Shown here in pieces: positions 11,662 through 23,070 of a stretch of DNA of 64,000 bases. The DNA lies in contig OV884014.1 in NCBI GenBank assembly GCA_930367205.1, positions 114,335,768-114,399,767 of the forward strand, written 5' to 3'. The first letter of the stretch is position 1. Every line of letters starts with the position of its first letter. Both the position numbers and the translations under genes were made by a program. The DNA is from Acanthosoma haemorrhoidale. Taxonomy: Eukaryota > Arthropoda > Insecta > Hemiptera > Acanthosomatidae. A model generated the notes under the pieces. It was not told the origin of the DNA. It ran no database searches and saw nothing but the letters and a program-made list of their open reading frames with translations.

Positions 11662-13424
11662 GGATTTAAAGAAATTGAAGGATGGGGCAAAGGTTCGAGT
11701 CCTGGTCATTCAAGCATGTTTTGGCTATGGTGATAATTAATAATTATAAACAATAGTGACTTAGGTCTCACTACATTACAATTTTTGTATTTTTTTTTAT
11801 ATAATTTCCTTTAACTAAATTAAATATACTTTGTGGCTACACCCCCTCACTGGTATCTCGAAACCTCTGCCACTTTCATAATTGCTATTTCTGGGTGGCC
11901 TGAACCTTTGTCACTTCGTCACTGCATACAAACCCCTGGGTATATAACTAATTGGTTTTAACTCTTGCACCCTACTTGCAAAAAATACCTTTTTTTTAAA
12001 CTAAAGTCGATAAATCGTTGACTTAGCCACATAGAAACTCTTAATTATGTAATGTATCAAAACTGTATTCGTTGCGAGTACCTGCATAAATGAACTGAGC
12101 TATTTGAACCAAAGTTTTCCACGCAGGGTCAGCTCAATAGTCTTTGAATCTATTTTACATTGTAAATGTTTTCTTACAGCTACGTTGATTTATCCTACAA
12201 TGTACACAGTGTTTTCGTTGCATTTTATTGAGTATGGGATCAAACGTTCAGCTCGAACCCAACTCTAACAGCTTTGAAGCTCTCATGAGATGAAGCACCT
12301 CATCATCCTGAGGCTGTGAAGTCCCTCTTAAGTTGCACATGGGAAGAATTATACGAGGATCTCAACTCCACTCTTGCAACTAAGCCGCCTTAATTAAATA
12401 GTCTCGAACTTAGAGGAGGTGGTGTCTACCTTAAGTCCTGTTCTTTATGTCTAATTTCCAATAGGCTCATATGAACAACTTATCTTAACATTTATTTACC
12501 TTTCTGCGATAAACGCGATGAGACTCGTTTATTGAAGAGTTCGGAGAAAGTAGATGAGGAAAGTGTCATGACATTTCCCGGAAAATTCATTTTGATAATT
12601 ATCTCGTGAGTTTGTACTATGCCTATAGCCCGAAGACGACGCTAAGAAAATATCCGGCCTATACTCAAGAAGAATTCGGCTGCTTGCATAGCTTTGGGCA
12701 ATTATGAAAAAATAAATTTATTGTTTCACAGCTTGGATTTTTTAAATGGCTGTGAAACACAATCCCCACCAGGATACTATAACGCAGAAATGCCTAATTT
12801 TCGAATGCAAAAGGACTGGGTTCAGCTGAACCGATAATCATAATTCGATACGTAGAACGGCAGATGCAAAATGGAATAGTGTTTTGTGGAAACCTTTTGT
12901 TTTTCTGTACATATGGCAGGCCCATGCAAGAAGAAATATATTTATGAGAAAAAAAAACGACAGTTAGAATAGTAATTACAGTTTTAAAAGACAAATCGAA
13001 AACGATGATTGATCAGAAAGAAACGATTTAATATTCTTCTTATAAAATTTTATAATATTTTTTTTTACTGCTAAGTATTTAATTAATTATTAGTACTGTT
13101 TTACGGAGACCACTATTCTTACTATTCCTCCCAAATGTCAAATGGGATATCTACGTAATATTAACAGTCTCTAGATGAAACCGGGAACAGTTTTATAACA
13201 TAAAGCCGACAGAGCGTGTATGAAGGGTTTCTGGTTTAGAAAAAGCGACGAGACTGAAGCTGTGTTTTTCTGTCACTGCTTGATTCTAGAAATGTACACT
13301 AACACGGTAGTGTAACGGGGATAGTTGTGTATTAAGGTCATACTCATGTACTCTGCTTATATTTTAAATGATAGCGAACCTTTTAAAAGAAAAACAACAT
13401 AGGGATGAAACACATAATGGGCGA
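11662..13424. other. Intergenic DNA, no recognised gene
   Basis: The stretch is AT-rich, with no open frame longer than about 66 codons and no known protein. A GGTTCGAGTCC motif at 11692-11702 matches a Pol III B box, but no A box or clover-leaf was found around it. Confidence 0.45.
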
Positions 13425-14213
13425 TGTCGGGTCGTCACAACAAGGGGGGCCTAGTTACCCTAGCCCTAGTGTCGAAGAGAGGGTTGATGACCTGGACAAT
13501 TGCTTCATGACGGCTTTACTATCTGACTCTATATCTGATAGGAATGTGCCCCGACAGTGCACTATGTTCAGGAGAAGAGGTATAGGGTAGATAGTTTATG
13601 TGGTCTTGGAATGACCACGAATTCACACTCGGTATCTGAGGGTAGGCGAAATCCGTCCGCATCCCAAAGGCGAGTGTGAACTGGAGAGAGGCAGACTGGA
13701 TTGTCATGGGAGACGCTATTAGGTAAAGTTTGTAGGGCGACGTCCTTGTGGGACCAGGAGGTGCTAGTTTTAGCGAGGAATCCCACTAGGAGAGTGTGGG
13801 ATCTGACAAGGCCGGGCTAAAACATAGCGAGGTTAGGAAGAGAGATGCAGAGGTTTTCATAAATGAGAAGGCCAAATCTAGCAACATCAGTAAAGCTGCA
13901 AGTACCAGTTAGAGAGCCGTAGTTAGAATGATTTGCCGGCTAAAACAAGAGGGTATATAAAGCCCCCAGTAGCCAATGATCTGGGGTTTTATTCTGACCA
14001 ACCAGATCATGGTTGCAGTGACACTAGACTGTTCTAGACCGGGACCCACCCAGCCTCCTAGCCCCTACCTGGCTCTCCCTTCCAAGGGCCTCTGATTAGT
14101 TTTTTGCAGCTGCGTCTTTTATTGTTTACAACATTTACAATGAATTTTGTAATGTTATTTACATTTGTTTAAATTAATTTACAACGTATTATATATAATT
14201 TACAATATATTAC
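13425..14213 (+). mobile_element. LTR-B subtype 1, 3' end replaced by LINE-A
   Basis: It begins TGTCGGGTCGTCAC and is collinear with the LTR at 1875, including the TATA-like GGGTATATAAAG near 13952 and the CCCCAGTAGCCAATG stretch. It lacks the terminal GGTCGCTACA. At about 14213 the sequence passes directly into the LINE-A 3' UTR. It is therefore a truncated solo LTR or one half of a chimera. Confidence 0.8.
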
Positions 14214-14605
14214 AATGCACCACTCATCCCTATAATCCTCCTCGGAGACTAAAACGGCAGTGGCCTCCTGACTTTCTATAAATGCGTGTCAGTGAGGGTC
14301 CTGGCAATGCCCAGTTTCTCCAATCATGTCCTGAGCGTCTGTTTCCTGTGCTCAGTCAGCTTCCCCTGGCTAGTATCCGGTGACGCGGCTGACGGAGGAG
14401 CGTGGGGGACTTCCGAAGACTCCGCTTTCTCTCTCGCATGCTGGGGAGGTGACAACCATGTGGATTTAGGAGGTCTCTGGGCTGTTTGTAAATAGTGTAC
14501 GAATGAGCGAGTGAATAAAAAATTGTAGATATGGTTTGAATGAGATCATTTATCACAAATACTTATTGCCCAATAAGGCAGATTGTAATTTTATCATAAT
14601 AAAGC
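14214..14605 (+). mobile_element. LINE-A 3' UTR fragment joined to LTR-B
   Basis: It starts at CACCACTCATCCC, the end of ORF2, and extends through the full 3' UTR to CATAATAAAGCTG. No RT codons beyond the last few remain. The junction with the LTR at 14213 has no intervening sequence. Confidence 0.85.
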
Positions 14606-16045
14606 TGTTATATAACAATTATTATTATTTTGCTTAAGACATGTGTTCCCGACTACGTTTAGACCATCGACAACATTCCGTTGCGACAGAAGCAACAGTA
14701 TCTAGTCAATGGTAAATTCGAGGACACCAAAGTTTAGTGCAGAGGCCACGTTAGGTTCCATAAGAGCAGTACCCCCCCCCCCTTCCCCGAGGTCATAACT
14801 GCACAACTGCCGTCGAGGGAACAAAGAGGTTGTCCCGGCCCTTGAGAGCCCTCCGTGAATAGTAAGTGGTCATCAGAGGGTGTTGGTGATGATGATATGT
14901 CTGCATCGGGCACAGCTTGTCCATCATCAGTCATTTTTTTCTACCGCTGTCCCGTCTACATCCGGTGGCTTATTAATGACCCAGCATCCGGTCCAGATGT
15001 GCCACCTCGATCGCCGATAATTCCCATCAGGAAATCCTCTCTGGCCGTTCCAGGCTACAATTATCGTAACGAACTGCCACTGCCACATCAATTAGCCGTC
15101 AATAATATCTCACAGCCTTCATGTCCATACACTATGACTTTCTATAAATCGCAGTTTTACCCGTACAATGAGAAGGGCGCAGGTCTATTAATAGCCTATG
15201 TAAATCTAACCTGTGAAATCTAACCGTACGAATTAAAAAACAAAACCCACATACCTTAATAAGTCGGTATTTTATTCACAAAAGAGCTGTATACCAAAAC
15301 GATTGGAGAACGACATTTAGTTCGCTTAGCGCTTAATTGTTCTTTCAATAGGATACGAAATAGTAATTACTTATTTTTGGGTGAGTGGAGAGAGAGCAAT
15401 GAAATGCTGGTTTTGATGAATCTTTCATTAAAGAGCTGAAAGAAAAAGTCACTTTTATGTCAAACTTTAAAATTATTTTAATTTAACGCACAAAGTTTTG
15501 ACGCAGCTTATTACCTATGTATTTGTAATTATATATTCAACTGATGCTTGAAGTTTTGAGCGCCTCGTGATGATTTGTGATTGCTAATTTGTAGTCCAAA
15601 CTTATAATATATATGATCGATAGAGGGACAAAAAATTAATCCAGATTTGCAAGATTTCTTTTTTTTTAATGTCGAGAAATAGTTTAAAATAAAAACTCTA
15701 AAAGATTTTACGTATTCTAATTTGTAAAAAAGTCAGGGAAGCATCTTCTTTTTTTTGATAGTTCTTGCAGTTTAAAATTTAAAGTGAGGAAAACGTACAC
15801 CGCGCGAAGTAAAATTGCCTGTTTAAAATAACTTTCCTGTTTACAATTTTTTCCATTAGAGAACGTTCCACTATACATCCATAACTGTCCAGCGTAAGTA
15901 ATTAGACCCCTCAAAATTTTCAAAGATGTTTTGTACGAAAAACACAAAGAAAAATAGTACGAATGGCAAAAATCTTTTATAGTATAAATACTTCTGAAAA
16001 AGCACAGGTTTAATTATAGTAGCCCATTTTCTATCATCCGACCCT
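14606..16045. other. Single-copy-looking DNA with a GC-richer patch
   Basis: The patch at about 14690-15220 is less AT-rich than its surroundings and holds overlapping frames of 66 codons (minus, 14734-14934) and 122 codons (plus, 14855-15223). I recognise neither product. The minus frame starts ATG after a run of A and is rich in D, S and P, but no convincing splice donor was seen. The rest is AT-rich. Confidence 0.35.
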
Positions 16046-16301
16046 TATAACAGAGCACATATTATAACATACTTATAGCAGAGCACATATTATAACATAC
16101 TTATAACAGAGCCCATATTATAACATACTTATAACAGAGCACATATTATAACATACTTATAACAGAGCACATATTATAACATACTTATAACGTAGCACAT
16201 ATTATAACATACTTATAGCAGAGCACATATTATAACATACTTATAACAGAGCACATATTATAACATACTTATAGCAGAGCACATATTATAACATACTTGA
16301 A
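16046..16301. repeat. 28-bp tandem repeat array, about 9 units
   Basis: Head-to-tail units of 28 bp based on ACTTATAACAGAGCACATAT plus TATAACAT. Variants read TAGCAG, AGCCCAT or CGTAGC. There are no spacers between units, so this is a minisatellite and not a CRISPR. A long C-run follows near 16310-16323. Confidence 0.93.
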
Positions 16302-16323
16302 CTTTATCTCCCCCCCCCCCCCC

Positions 16324-17257
16324 ACACGCAATTAAATCCCGCCGAAAAATGTCTAGTACTTCTCATTTTTTTGCCAGTAAAAACCCTGGAGTACATTAAT
16401 TACTTTCACCAAACTTCTTTACCTTATAATTAAAGTTTCAATTTAAATAAATAAAACGCAGTCGTAAGTTCTCACAATTTATCAGTACTTACTTTATTAC
16501 AACGTTTATTACACGTTATAACAATTTAAAAATCAAATATCTTTATTATTCTGAGGTTACGTCGTTCACGAGTGAAAAATAGGAATTCTAACATACAATA
16601 CAGAGAATTAAAAATAGAAAATGAACCAAATAAAACAAATTTAAAATAAATAATAGAATAACCTTCTTGAAAAATAAAAAATGTAAACATATACTAATCT
16701 AGATTAACACATAAAATAATTAAAATAACTTAATACATACATAACAGTAAACTTTATAATATATAACTAAAATATAAATTTGACTCTCCTAATATTATTT
16801 GATATTATTTCATGTATAATAATAGCTTATTCACTAGTGAGTAATTTATATGATGGTAGATAAATTCCTATGTATATTTAAAGCTACAGAACCTGAAAAT
16901 GAAGTTCATATGAATAAAATATTTCAGCCGACTGTTGGTAACCGAAAAAAAAATTACATTCTGTTACCACAGTTTTAAAAGGAGCTTGCAGCATTGGTTT
17001 AAATTAAACCTAACGTCTTTTTTGGGTTTTTTATTTTTTCAACTAAATCGGGTTTCCCTCATTTAAACACAGAACGTCTGAAATGTAAACGGTGAATTCG
17101 TAATTCTCATTAAAAGAAGAAAAAAAAAAAGTTTTCATTAGTCTGTTTTTTTTTTCCTTTTTTCTCCAACCAGAGCAGCCACCGGTGTTACAAAAGCCAT
17201 TGTGTGTTTAGCGCAAGGAGTGGCTAATTATGTCCGAAAAAACATCCTGTGTGCGTT
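16324..17257. other. AT-rich DNA, no gene seen
   Basis: Long A- and T-rich stretches; no open frame or element end is recognisable. Confidence 0.5.
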
Positions 17258-17345
17258 AGCAGACAGTCGCAGACATACAAATACAGTCGCAGACATACAA
17301 ATACAGTCGCAGACATACAAATACAGTCGCAGACATACACAGACA
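17258..17345. repeat. 20-bp tandem repeat, about 4 units
   Basis: The repeating unit is GCAGACATACAAATACAGTC, with the last copy degenerating to GCAGACATACACAGAC. The array is continuous and short. It keeps a plus-strand frame open (17202-17390), but that frame is an artefact of the repeat. Confidence 0.9.
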
Positions 17346-17480
17346 ATGGCAGACCAAAACAGATACAGTCCCAACATTAGCAGCCATTAATAACCCGCAG
17401 AACCGGCGCAATAGCATTTATCAACGTTTCCATCCGCATTAGGCACAGAACCTTTGACCGCAATGCGAACCTTTCTTTTC

Positions 17481-17506
17481 TTTTTTTTTTTTTTTTTTTT
17501 TTTTTT
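17481..17506. repeat. T homopolymer of about 26 bases
   Basis: An uninterrupted T-run, read as poly-A on the minus strand. It could be the tail of an unrecognised minus-strand retroelement, but no known 3' UTR adjoins it. Confidence 0.8.
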
Positions 17507-17745
17507 AATACATCAATGCTCTGCTCACGACAGCTCTTCTTTGATGGCCTGCCAATGCCTACGGTATCGTTGAGCACTTAAGAGAAGGGATAAAAAGAAG
17601 TAGCGCTACAGCTTCTGCCGTCAGAGAAATATTTTTGACGTACCATAAAGTAGTCCCCTTTGTGCTGGATAAGGACAAATCAATTAATGAATGAAAAAAA
17701 TAACTTATTCTAAGATATTCTCCCTTATAAATAACGAGAAAGAAC

Positions 17746-17915
17746 AATAGTAATGGCTAGCTGACAAAAAAAAAAAAACATACATTAATACACAAAATAC
17801 TTACAGATACACAAACTGATCAATTTATGTAAGTAACTATGAGCATATGATATTACTGGAAGAACAAGCTTCTGCTTTGAAGTTTGAAAAAGGGGAAAGA
17901 AAGCAGCATGCTGGT
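17746..17915. repeat. Left copy of long direct repeat flanking LINE-A
   Basis: About 170 bp starting AATAGTAATGGCTAGCTGA and ending GCAGCATGCTGGT, repeated directly at 18405-18604. It abuts the 3' end of the minus-strand LINE-A fragment. It lacks about 20-30 bp near its right end that the other copy has. Confidence 0.85.
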
Positions 17916-18402
17916 AACTTCTTCATTGTGGTAAAATTACAATCTGCCTTATTAGGCAATAAGTAATTGTGATAAATGTTCTCATTCATACTGTATTTAC
18001 AATTCATCATTCCCTCCCTCATTCATACAATATTTACAAACAGCCAAGAGCCCTCCCAAATCCACATGTTTGTCACCTCCCTTGCATGCGAAAGAGGAAG
18101 CGGAGTCTTGAGAAGTCCTACACGCTCCTCCGTCAACCGCGTCACCGCATACGAGCCAGTGGAGGCTGACGAAGAGCGCGTGAGCCACAGACGCCCAGGA
18201 CATGATTGGAGAAACTTGACATCGTCAGGGCCCACTGTCACGCATTTACAGCAGGTCACGAGGCCACTGCCGTTAAGTCTCCGTGGAGGATTATAGGGAT
18301 GAGTGGTGCAGCACAATTACTGTTCTAGGGAATTAGGGTGGGTGGATAGGTTAGTATTAAATTTCATGAACTGGGAAGGGATGAGTTAAAGAATGCAAGG
18401 TA
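17916..18402 (-). mobile_element. LINE-A fragment between direct repeats
   Basis: The minus strand carries the end of ORF2 and the complete 3' UTR, ending CAATGAAGAAGTT at the left edge. The 5' truncation at the right edge lies just after the GCAAGGTAT codons of ORF2. Both edges meet copies of the same 170-200-bp sequence. Confidence 0.87.
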
Positions 18403-18404
18403 TG

Positions 18405-18604
18405 AATAGCAATGTCTAGCTGACCAAAAAAAAATACATAAATACACAAAATACTTACAGATACACAAACTTATCAATTTATAACTTATAAGTAACTATG
18501 AGCATATGACATTACTACGAAGAACAAACGTCTGCTTTGAAAGTTTGAAGTTTGAAAGAGAACATAGGACTTATTAAAATGGGGAAAGAAAGCAGCATGC
18601 TGGT
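18405..18604. repeat. Right copy of long direct repeat flanking LINE-A
   Basis: About 200 bp matching 17746-17915, including the ACACAAAATACTTACAGATA stretch and GCAGCATGCTGGT. Substitutions and one length difference separate the copies. This would be an exceptionally long target-site duplication, or an older tandem duplication into which LINE-A went. Confidence 0.85.
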
Positions 18605-19616
18605 TGAGATGAATGAAAAATAAATAACAAAACCATAATAATAATGATGAATAACGACTAGATTGGAGGGGGATAAGGGATCGGTCGAGTCTAGATTTAA
18701 AGATTAGGTCAGTTGATGGCTGTCTAGTATCGACTGCAATACAGTTCTGCAAAGGTTTTCGATACGAATAATAAAAGAACAGCCCGAGGAAACGGTTTGT
18801 GAGAACGGAAATACAGGTCGGGTGGGCACCGGTATAGTATAGACGCCGAAAAATGTTTAACCGGTAACAAAACATTTATTATTACGTTAGGTTTTTGTCG
18901 CCCCTGCTTGAGTCATAGTACTGAATATGGGAGTCCAAGCATAAGCGTACTTATAGAAGGGTACAGCCGTCCCAACTTAAAATTCTGGGACACCCATATT
19001 ATTGAATGTTACTTGTACTCTGATTGTGGTACTGACCTAACTACTTTTGATAATTACTTACAAATTTATCAAAAATTTCGCAACAGGGTTGGACGGAGTC
19101 AAAGTCGAGGATACTACCATACAGTCCATCGGTTTAAATGTAGCCTGCTTCACGTCATATAATATGTACAATATCGCCCGGTATGATTTTCGCCTGCTCA
19201 CCCAATATTGACAGCTCTCAGTACGGAGGCCGCTCACGTAGACATATATGATACCCGCCCGCATCCCGAGGGAGCTGACCGAAGTACATCGATCTGGGAT
19301 AATGGGATTTGTGTCGACTTGAGCCAGTGTTAAGAAGAGAGTGCTGGCTCGGGATCGGGTTAGCCCTGAGGAAAGGGGAGGGGCCATTTCCCACCGACCA
19401 ATTAGATTTCAGTATTCGCTGGATCCGCTATATAGATAACTTTCTCTATACGTGGCTGTGCCTCGGTTGAGGTTAGAAAGTAACGGAAGAGGATAATTAA
19501 AAGTGGAAGTAAAATGATTTGCAGTTGAATAATTTGTTTTATCTATTTCTTTTGTGTATATTATTTATAAGGTTTGTAGGTTAATATTGAATGTAAATTA
19601 TAAAAATAAAGGGCTA
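18605..19616. other. Intergenic DNA; possible lone mariner terminus
   Basis: At 18978-18997 the sequence AATTCTGGGACACCCATAT resembles the terminal repeat of the mariner relics at 20842 and 25201, but no transposase adjoins it. Frames at 18486-18875 and 19058-19387 (minus) have no recognisable domains. Confidence 0.35.
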
Positions 19617-20243
19617 TGTAGCGACCGCTAACTACATAAGATAAATCACCCTATACTCTATTGCATATATATTGTAAGCAAAAGTAAATAACATGAACTA
19701 AATGTATTATAGACAAATGTAAATAAACAAATATAAATCATTGTAAATGTGTTAAGCAATAAAAGACGGTGACCAGGCAAGTAACACGAGAAGGGTCACC
19801 AAATGTCAGTAATAAACATTAACAACCCTTTTGCAGCCCTCTATCCTCCAGGGGTCAAGGGGTCGGGTAATTAAGCCTCGGCCGTGGGTTCATCACCACA
19901 TGTGTGGGAAAACCCCAACCGCAGGCCTAGCATCCTTGCAGCCCCCCCCCCCCCCGTAGAGAGGGTACTTAAGGCGGACTTCCTGGCCCTGTTAATTAGT
20001 CTCTCGTTACCTTTACTCGTTGACGCTTGGTTTCCGCTCGACTTCTGAAAACTTGACTAATTCTTTATAATAAAACCTCTGTACCTCTTTTCCTGAACGT
20101 AGTGCATTGTCGGGGCACATACCTATCAAAAATGGAGCCAGATAATACCGCCATGAAACGATTGTCCAGGTTATAAACTCGAATAACCCTCACTTGTCAC
20201 CAGGACTAGGGTAACCAGGCACCCCCCTCGCGACGACCCAACA
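19617..20243 (-). mobile_element. Solo LTR, family LTR-B subtype 2
   Basis: The termini TGTAGCGACCGC and GACGACCCAACA match LTR-B; it is collinear with 4336-4947, including the C-run (here near 19943-19955). The flanks GGCTA and GGCTC are a 5-bp target duplication with one mismatch. It is 627 bp, with no internal region. Confidence 0.88.
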
Positions 20244-20841
20244 GGCTCTATTTACTTGTATAAAGGTAATGTAACGTATTGGTTTGATTATTTATTGTGG
20301 GGCGGAAATTATTTTCCGGTTTTAGGGTGAGCAAACATTACGTTAAATTGAACGAATGGCCTAAATGATCTAAATAAATAATATGAATATCTTGTATTTC
20401 TATTATTACATCACTCTATGTAATAAAGAGTTTATGTATTGTTATTATTATGTTCATGTATGTATTGTCCTTTCTATTTTATATTATTGATTTTATATTT
20501 ATGTATTGTTCCCGAACAAAGTTCCAATTATTACTATTAGTACATCCAATTATTACACCATTGGTACATCGGGATATACATATATTGGATATCTTCACAA
20601 TACATTTCACAATCCCCATTACTCGGGCTAGTAATGCCAGCAGCAATCTACGTAAGCAACCACACACATCATAACATGAATGCACTTCGATGACAAACTA
20701 TCTGGTCAATCAAACACACTCAGGAACTGTCCGCACTGGACTTAAGAGACGCTGGAATTGACATCTGTTAAGACAAACTGCCAATCCTAAATATAATTAC
20801 CACTAGGTGTCCTTCACCCTCATAACGTCAATACTGTTCTA
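20244..20841. other. AT-rich DNA, no gene seen
   Basis: No recognisable gene or repeat between the LTR and the mariner relic. Confidence 0.5.
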
Positions 20842-21586
20842 TAGGGTGTCCCAGAATTAACGCAAGATTTTATTTAAATAGAAAACACAGGTTTTAGTAT
20901 TTTTTTATTGAATATTAAAGTAAATAGGATAAGTTTATTTATGGACTAACACATCGGGCAAATGGCCTCCACGACTTTCCCATGACCATTTGGCATAAAT
21001 GTGGTTGAATTTCGTCGATGCAGCGTTTAATTTCCTCTTTTAATGCACGGGTGGATGTGAGCTTGTTGACACACACCTTTGACTTCAAATAAACCCATAA
21101 AAAGAAATCCAAAGGTGTTAAATCATACGACCTAGGCGGCCAATTCTGATCACCGAAACGAGAGGGTTACACAACCTGGAAAAGTCTCATGCAGTATTTG
21201 AATTGTTTCACGGGCTGTATGGCATGTGGCACCATCTTGTTGAAACCACATATTGGCCAAATCAATATCATCCAATTTCGGCACAAAGAACTGTGCTATG
21301 TATTGGCTTGTTTTGGGACGACCAGTGTGTTTAGTGTCTCCAACTGATCCAGTCTCCCTAAATTTTTCAAGTAATCTCTGCACAGTTGATGAAGTCAAAA
21401 CACTATTCCGACCGTATTATGTATGAAATTTTCAAAACGCGGCCGCCAAACTTTCATTATTTTCGAGATAATGTTCAACAACAAAGACACGTTCTATCGT
21501 GTAACGCTCCATTTGTACTAACTCTAAACTCTCAACGGTCAAATTATTTTTTTTTTAGGGTTGCCAGCACTTTCTGGGACACCCTA
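20842..21586 (-). mobile_element. Internally deleted mariner-type element (copy 1)
   Basis: The ends share a 15-bp terminal inverted repeat, TAGGGTGTCCCAGAA, with TA dinucleotides outside both (20840-20841 and 21587-21588), as expected for Tc1/mariner. The minus strand encodes an N-terminal helix-turn-helix scrap (KFRETGSVGDTKHTGRPKT) fused by deletion to the catalytic-core segment with MWFQQDGATCHTA, which holds the second catalytic Asp. The central region with the first Asp is gone. Downstream parts with the third acidic residue are frameshifted. It is a non-autonomous relic of the same family as 25201-26010. Confidence 0.9.
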
Positions 21587-22856
21587 TATATCTCATTGTG
21601 GTTGTGATTTAATTTCATGGACAAAAATAAATTCATAAATCTACTTTACATATTCAAAAGTGTGTATATTTTCAAGGAAAAAAATTGTTTTAAGCGGTAT
21701 TCGTAAAGGACATTGTACAGTGGGCGCATGTTGCAAATTGTTATATTAGTGTTTTTTTTTTCCTTTATATTCTTGTCTTTATCTTCTAGATATTTTATTT
21801 TTAGTTACGACTTCATTTATCATTATTTTATATTATTATTATTTACTTAGTTTGAATTTAGTTTTGTGCATATTCTATTATTTACAGCCTAGGATATCTG
21901 TATTTATTTGTCCTACTAATAGCTGTAAATATTTATTTCGTAAACATTCATACTCCCTGTGATTATATTAGAGCTCATATTATCATATTTTATAGCTAAA
22001 ATATAATACTTCATTTTTTATTTTATTATTTTAACTGAAATGTAAGATTGAATACTACTACGGGCCGTGATAGGCGTTAAACATCTATAACATTTTGTAA
22101 TAATAAGGAAATATTGCCTTATAGGTTACCAGCGGAGGGTTTCAACTTGAGAAAATCTTTCTTCACCATGTATCGGGGGTTATGAAAGTTGTTTTGCTTT
22201 TAGATGGATCAATCACTAACCCACCCTGTATCTAATTATATATGTGCAACTTGAGGGAATATGAACAGGAATACCTAAAAAGCAATCTGTGTACCAAATA
22301 TCAGTTGTATATAAATATTGGAAGATTCAAGAGGCAGAGGAAGGAGAGTCCTCATATGTGATGGAAGGTGCTGGGCTGGATGAAGAAGATTCAGCTGGAC
22401 CTCGGCGGGTCCTCTCTCTATTGATGGCTTTTCAACTGGAGTGGTCTTCCAGTCCTTTCACGGTACTCCCAGAACCAATCACATCAAATCTAACAGGAAA
22501 TATATTGCCAGAGGGGAGGCTACTGTATGCCGAATAATTTAATTACATCAGTAAGTGCAAAAATTACGAAATGTTACACCAATTTTCTTTGCGTAATCTG
22601 CTTAAACAAAATAAAGCACGTAGTATAGTGCTGTAGATAAAGTGGATTGACTACCTTAACGGGAATCATTTTTAAAGCATTAGAAACATTAAATAAATGG
22701 AATTGTCTTTCCGCAATTGATGTATATCCAGCTGCTCTAGTTCTAATAACAATTCCATAGCAAAAATATAAATAACATCCTATTTTTGTCTGCCCACAAA
22801 TTATTTATTACTTTTAATTGCCATTCCCTAGTGCTCAGAATGACAATGTATTGAGG
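21587..22856. other. AT-rich DNA with one unassigned frame
   Basis: An 82-codon plus-strand frame at 22289-22537 is less AT-rich than its surroundings and rich in E and S, but matches no domain I recognise. Nothing else was identified. Confidence 0.4.
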
Positions 22857-23070
22857 TTGGCAAGAAAGTCGTTTCGGTTTTTTAGTGTGAAATAAAACTC
22901 AATTTTTTCTATACAAAAAATAGACTCTAATCACTCAAATATCTTCCATTCTGTTCGATGACCTTTTGCCATCTTTCTGCTAACTTCATGATCCCACGCT
23001 CATAGAACTTCTGGTCATTATAAACGAAAAACTAAACCAGGAGCGATTTGAGGTCATCGCCATTATTAAA
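22857..23070 (-). mobile_element. Mariner transposase C-terminus with terminal repeat
   Basis: On the minus strand, codons within 22927-23065 read FYERGIMKLAERWQKVIEQN, the well-conserved C-terminal end of mariner transposases, ending at a stop at 22927-22929. One in-frame stop lies about ten codons upstream of the motif. TTGGCAAGAAAGTCGTTTCG at 22857 resembles a mariner inverted repeat. Only this end survives; the catalytic domain and the other terminus are missing. This lineage differs from the relics at 20842 and 25201. Confidence 0.8.

Noticed and set aside
11641..11720. tRNA gene around the GGTTCGAGTCC motif
   Set aside because: The B-box match is good, but no acceptor stem, D-arm or A box can be drawn upstream; it adjoins a LINE-A 3' end.
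6140..15000. Shared DPASG motif in frames at 6001-6291 and 14855-15223 as a repeat family
   Set aside because: The similarity covers only about 25 bases and does not extend; likely chance.
16046..16301. CRISPR-like regular repeat array
   Set aside because: The 28-bp units are directly adjacent with no unique spacers, and the setting is a eukaryotic transposon-rich genome; it is a minisatellite.
18486..18875. 129-codon minus-strand frame as a gene
   Set aside because: No recognisable domain, part of it lies in the direct repeat flanking LINE-A, and there is no codon bias visible against the AT-rich background.
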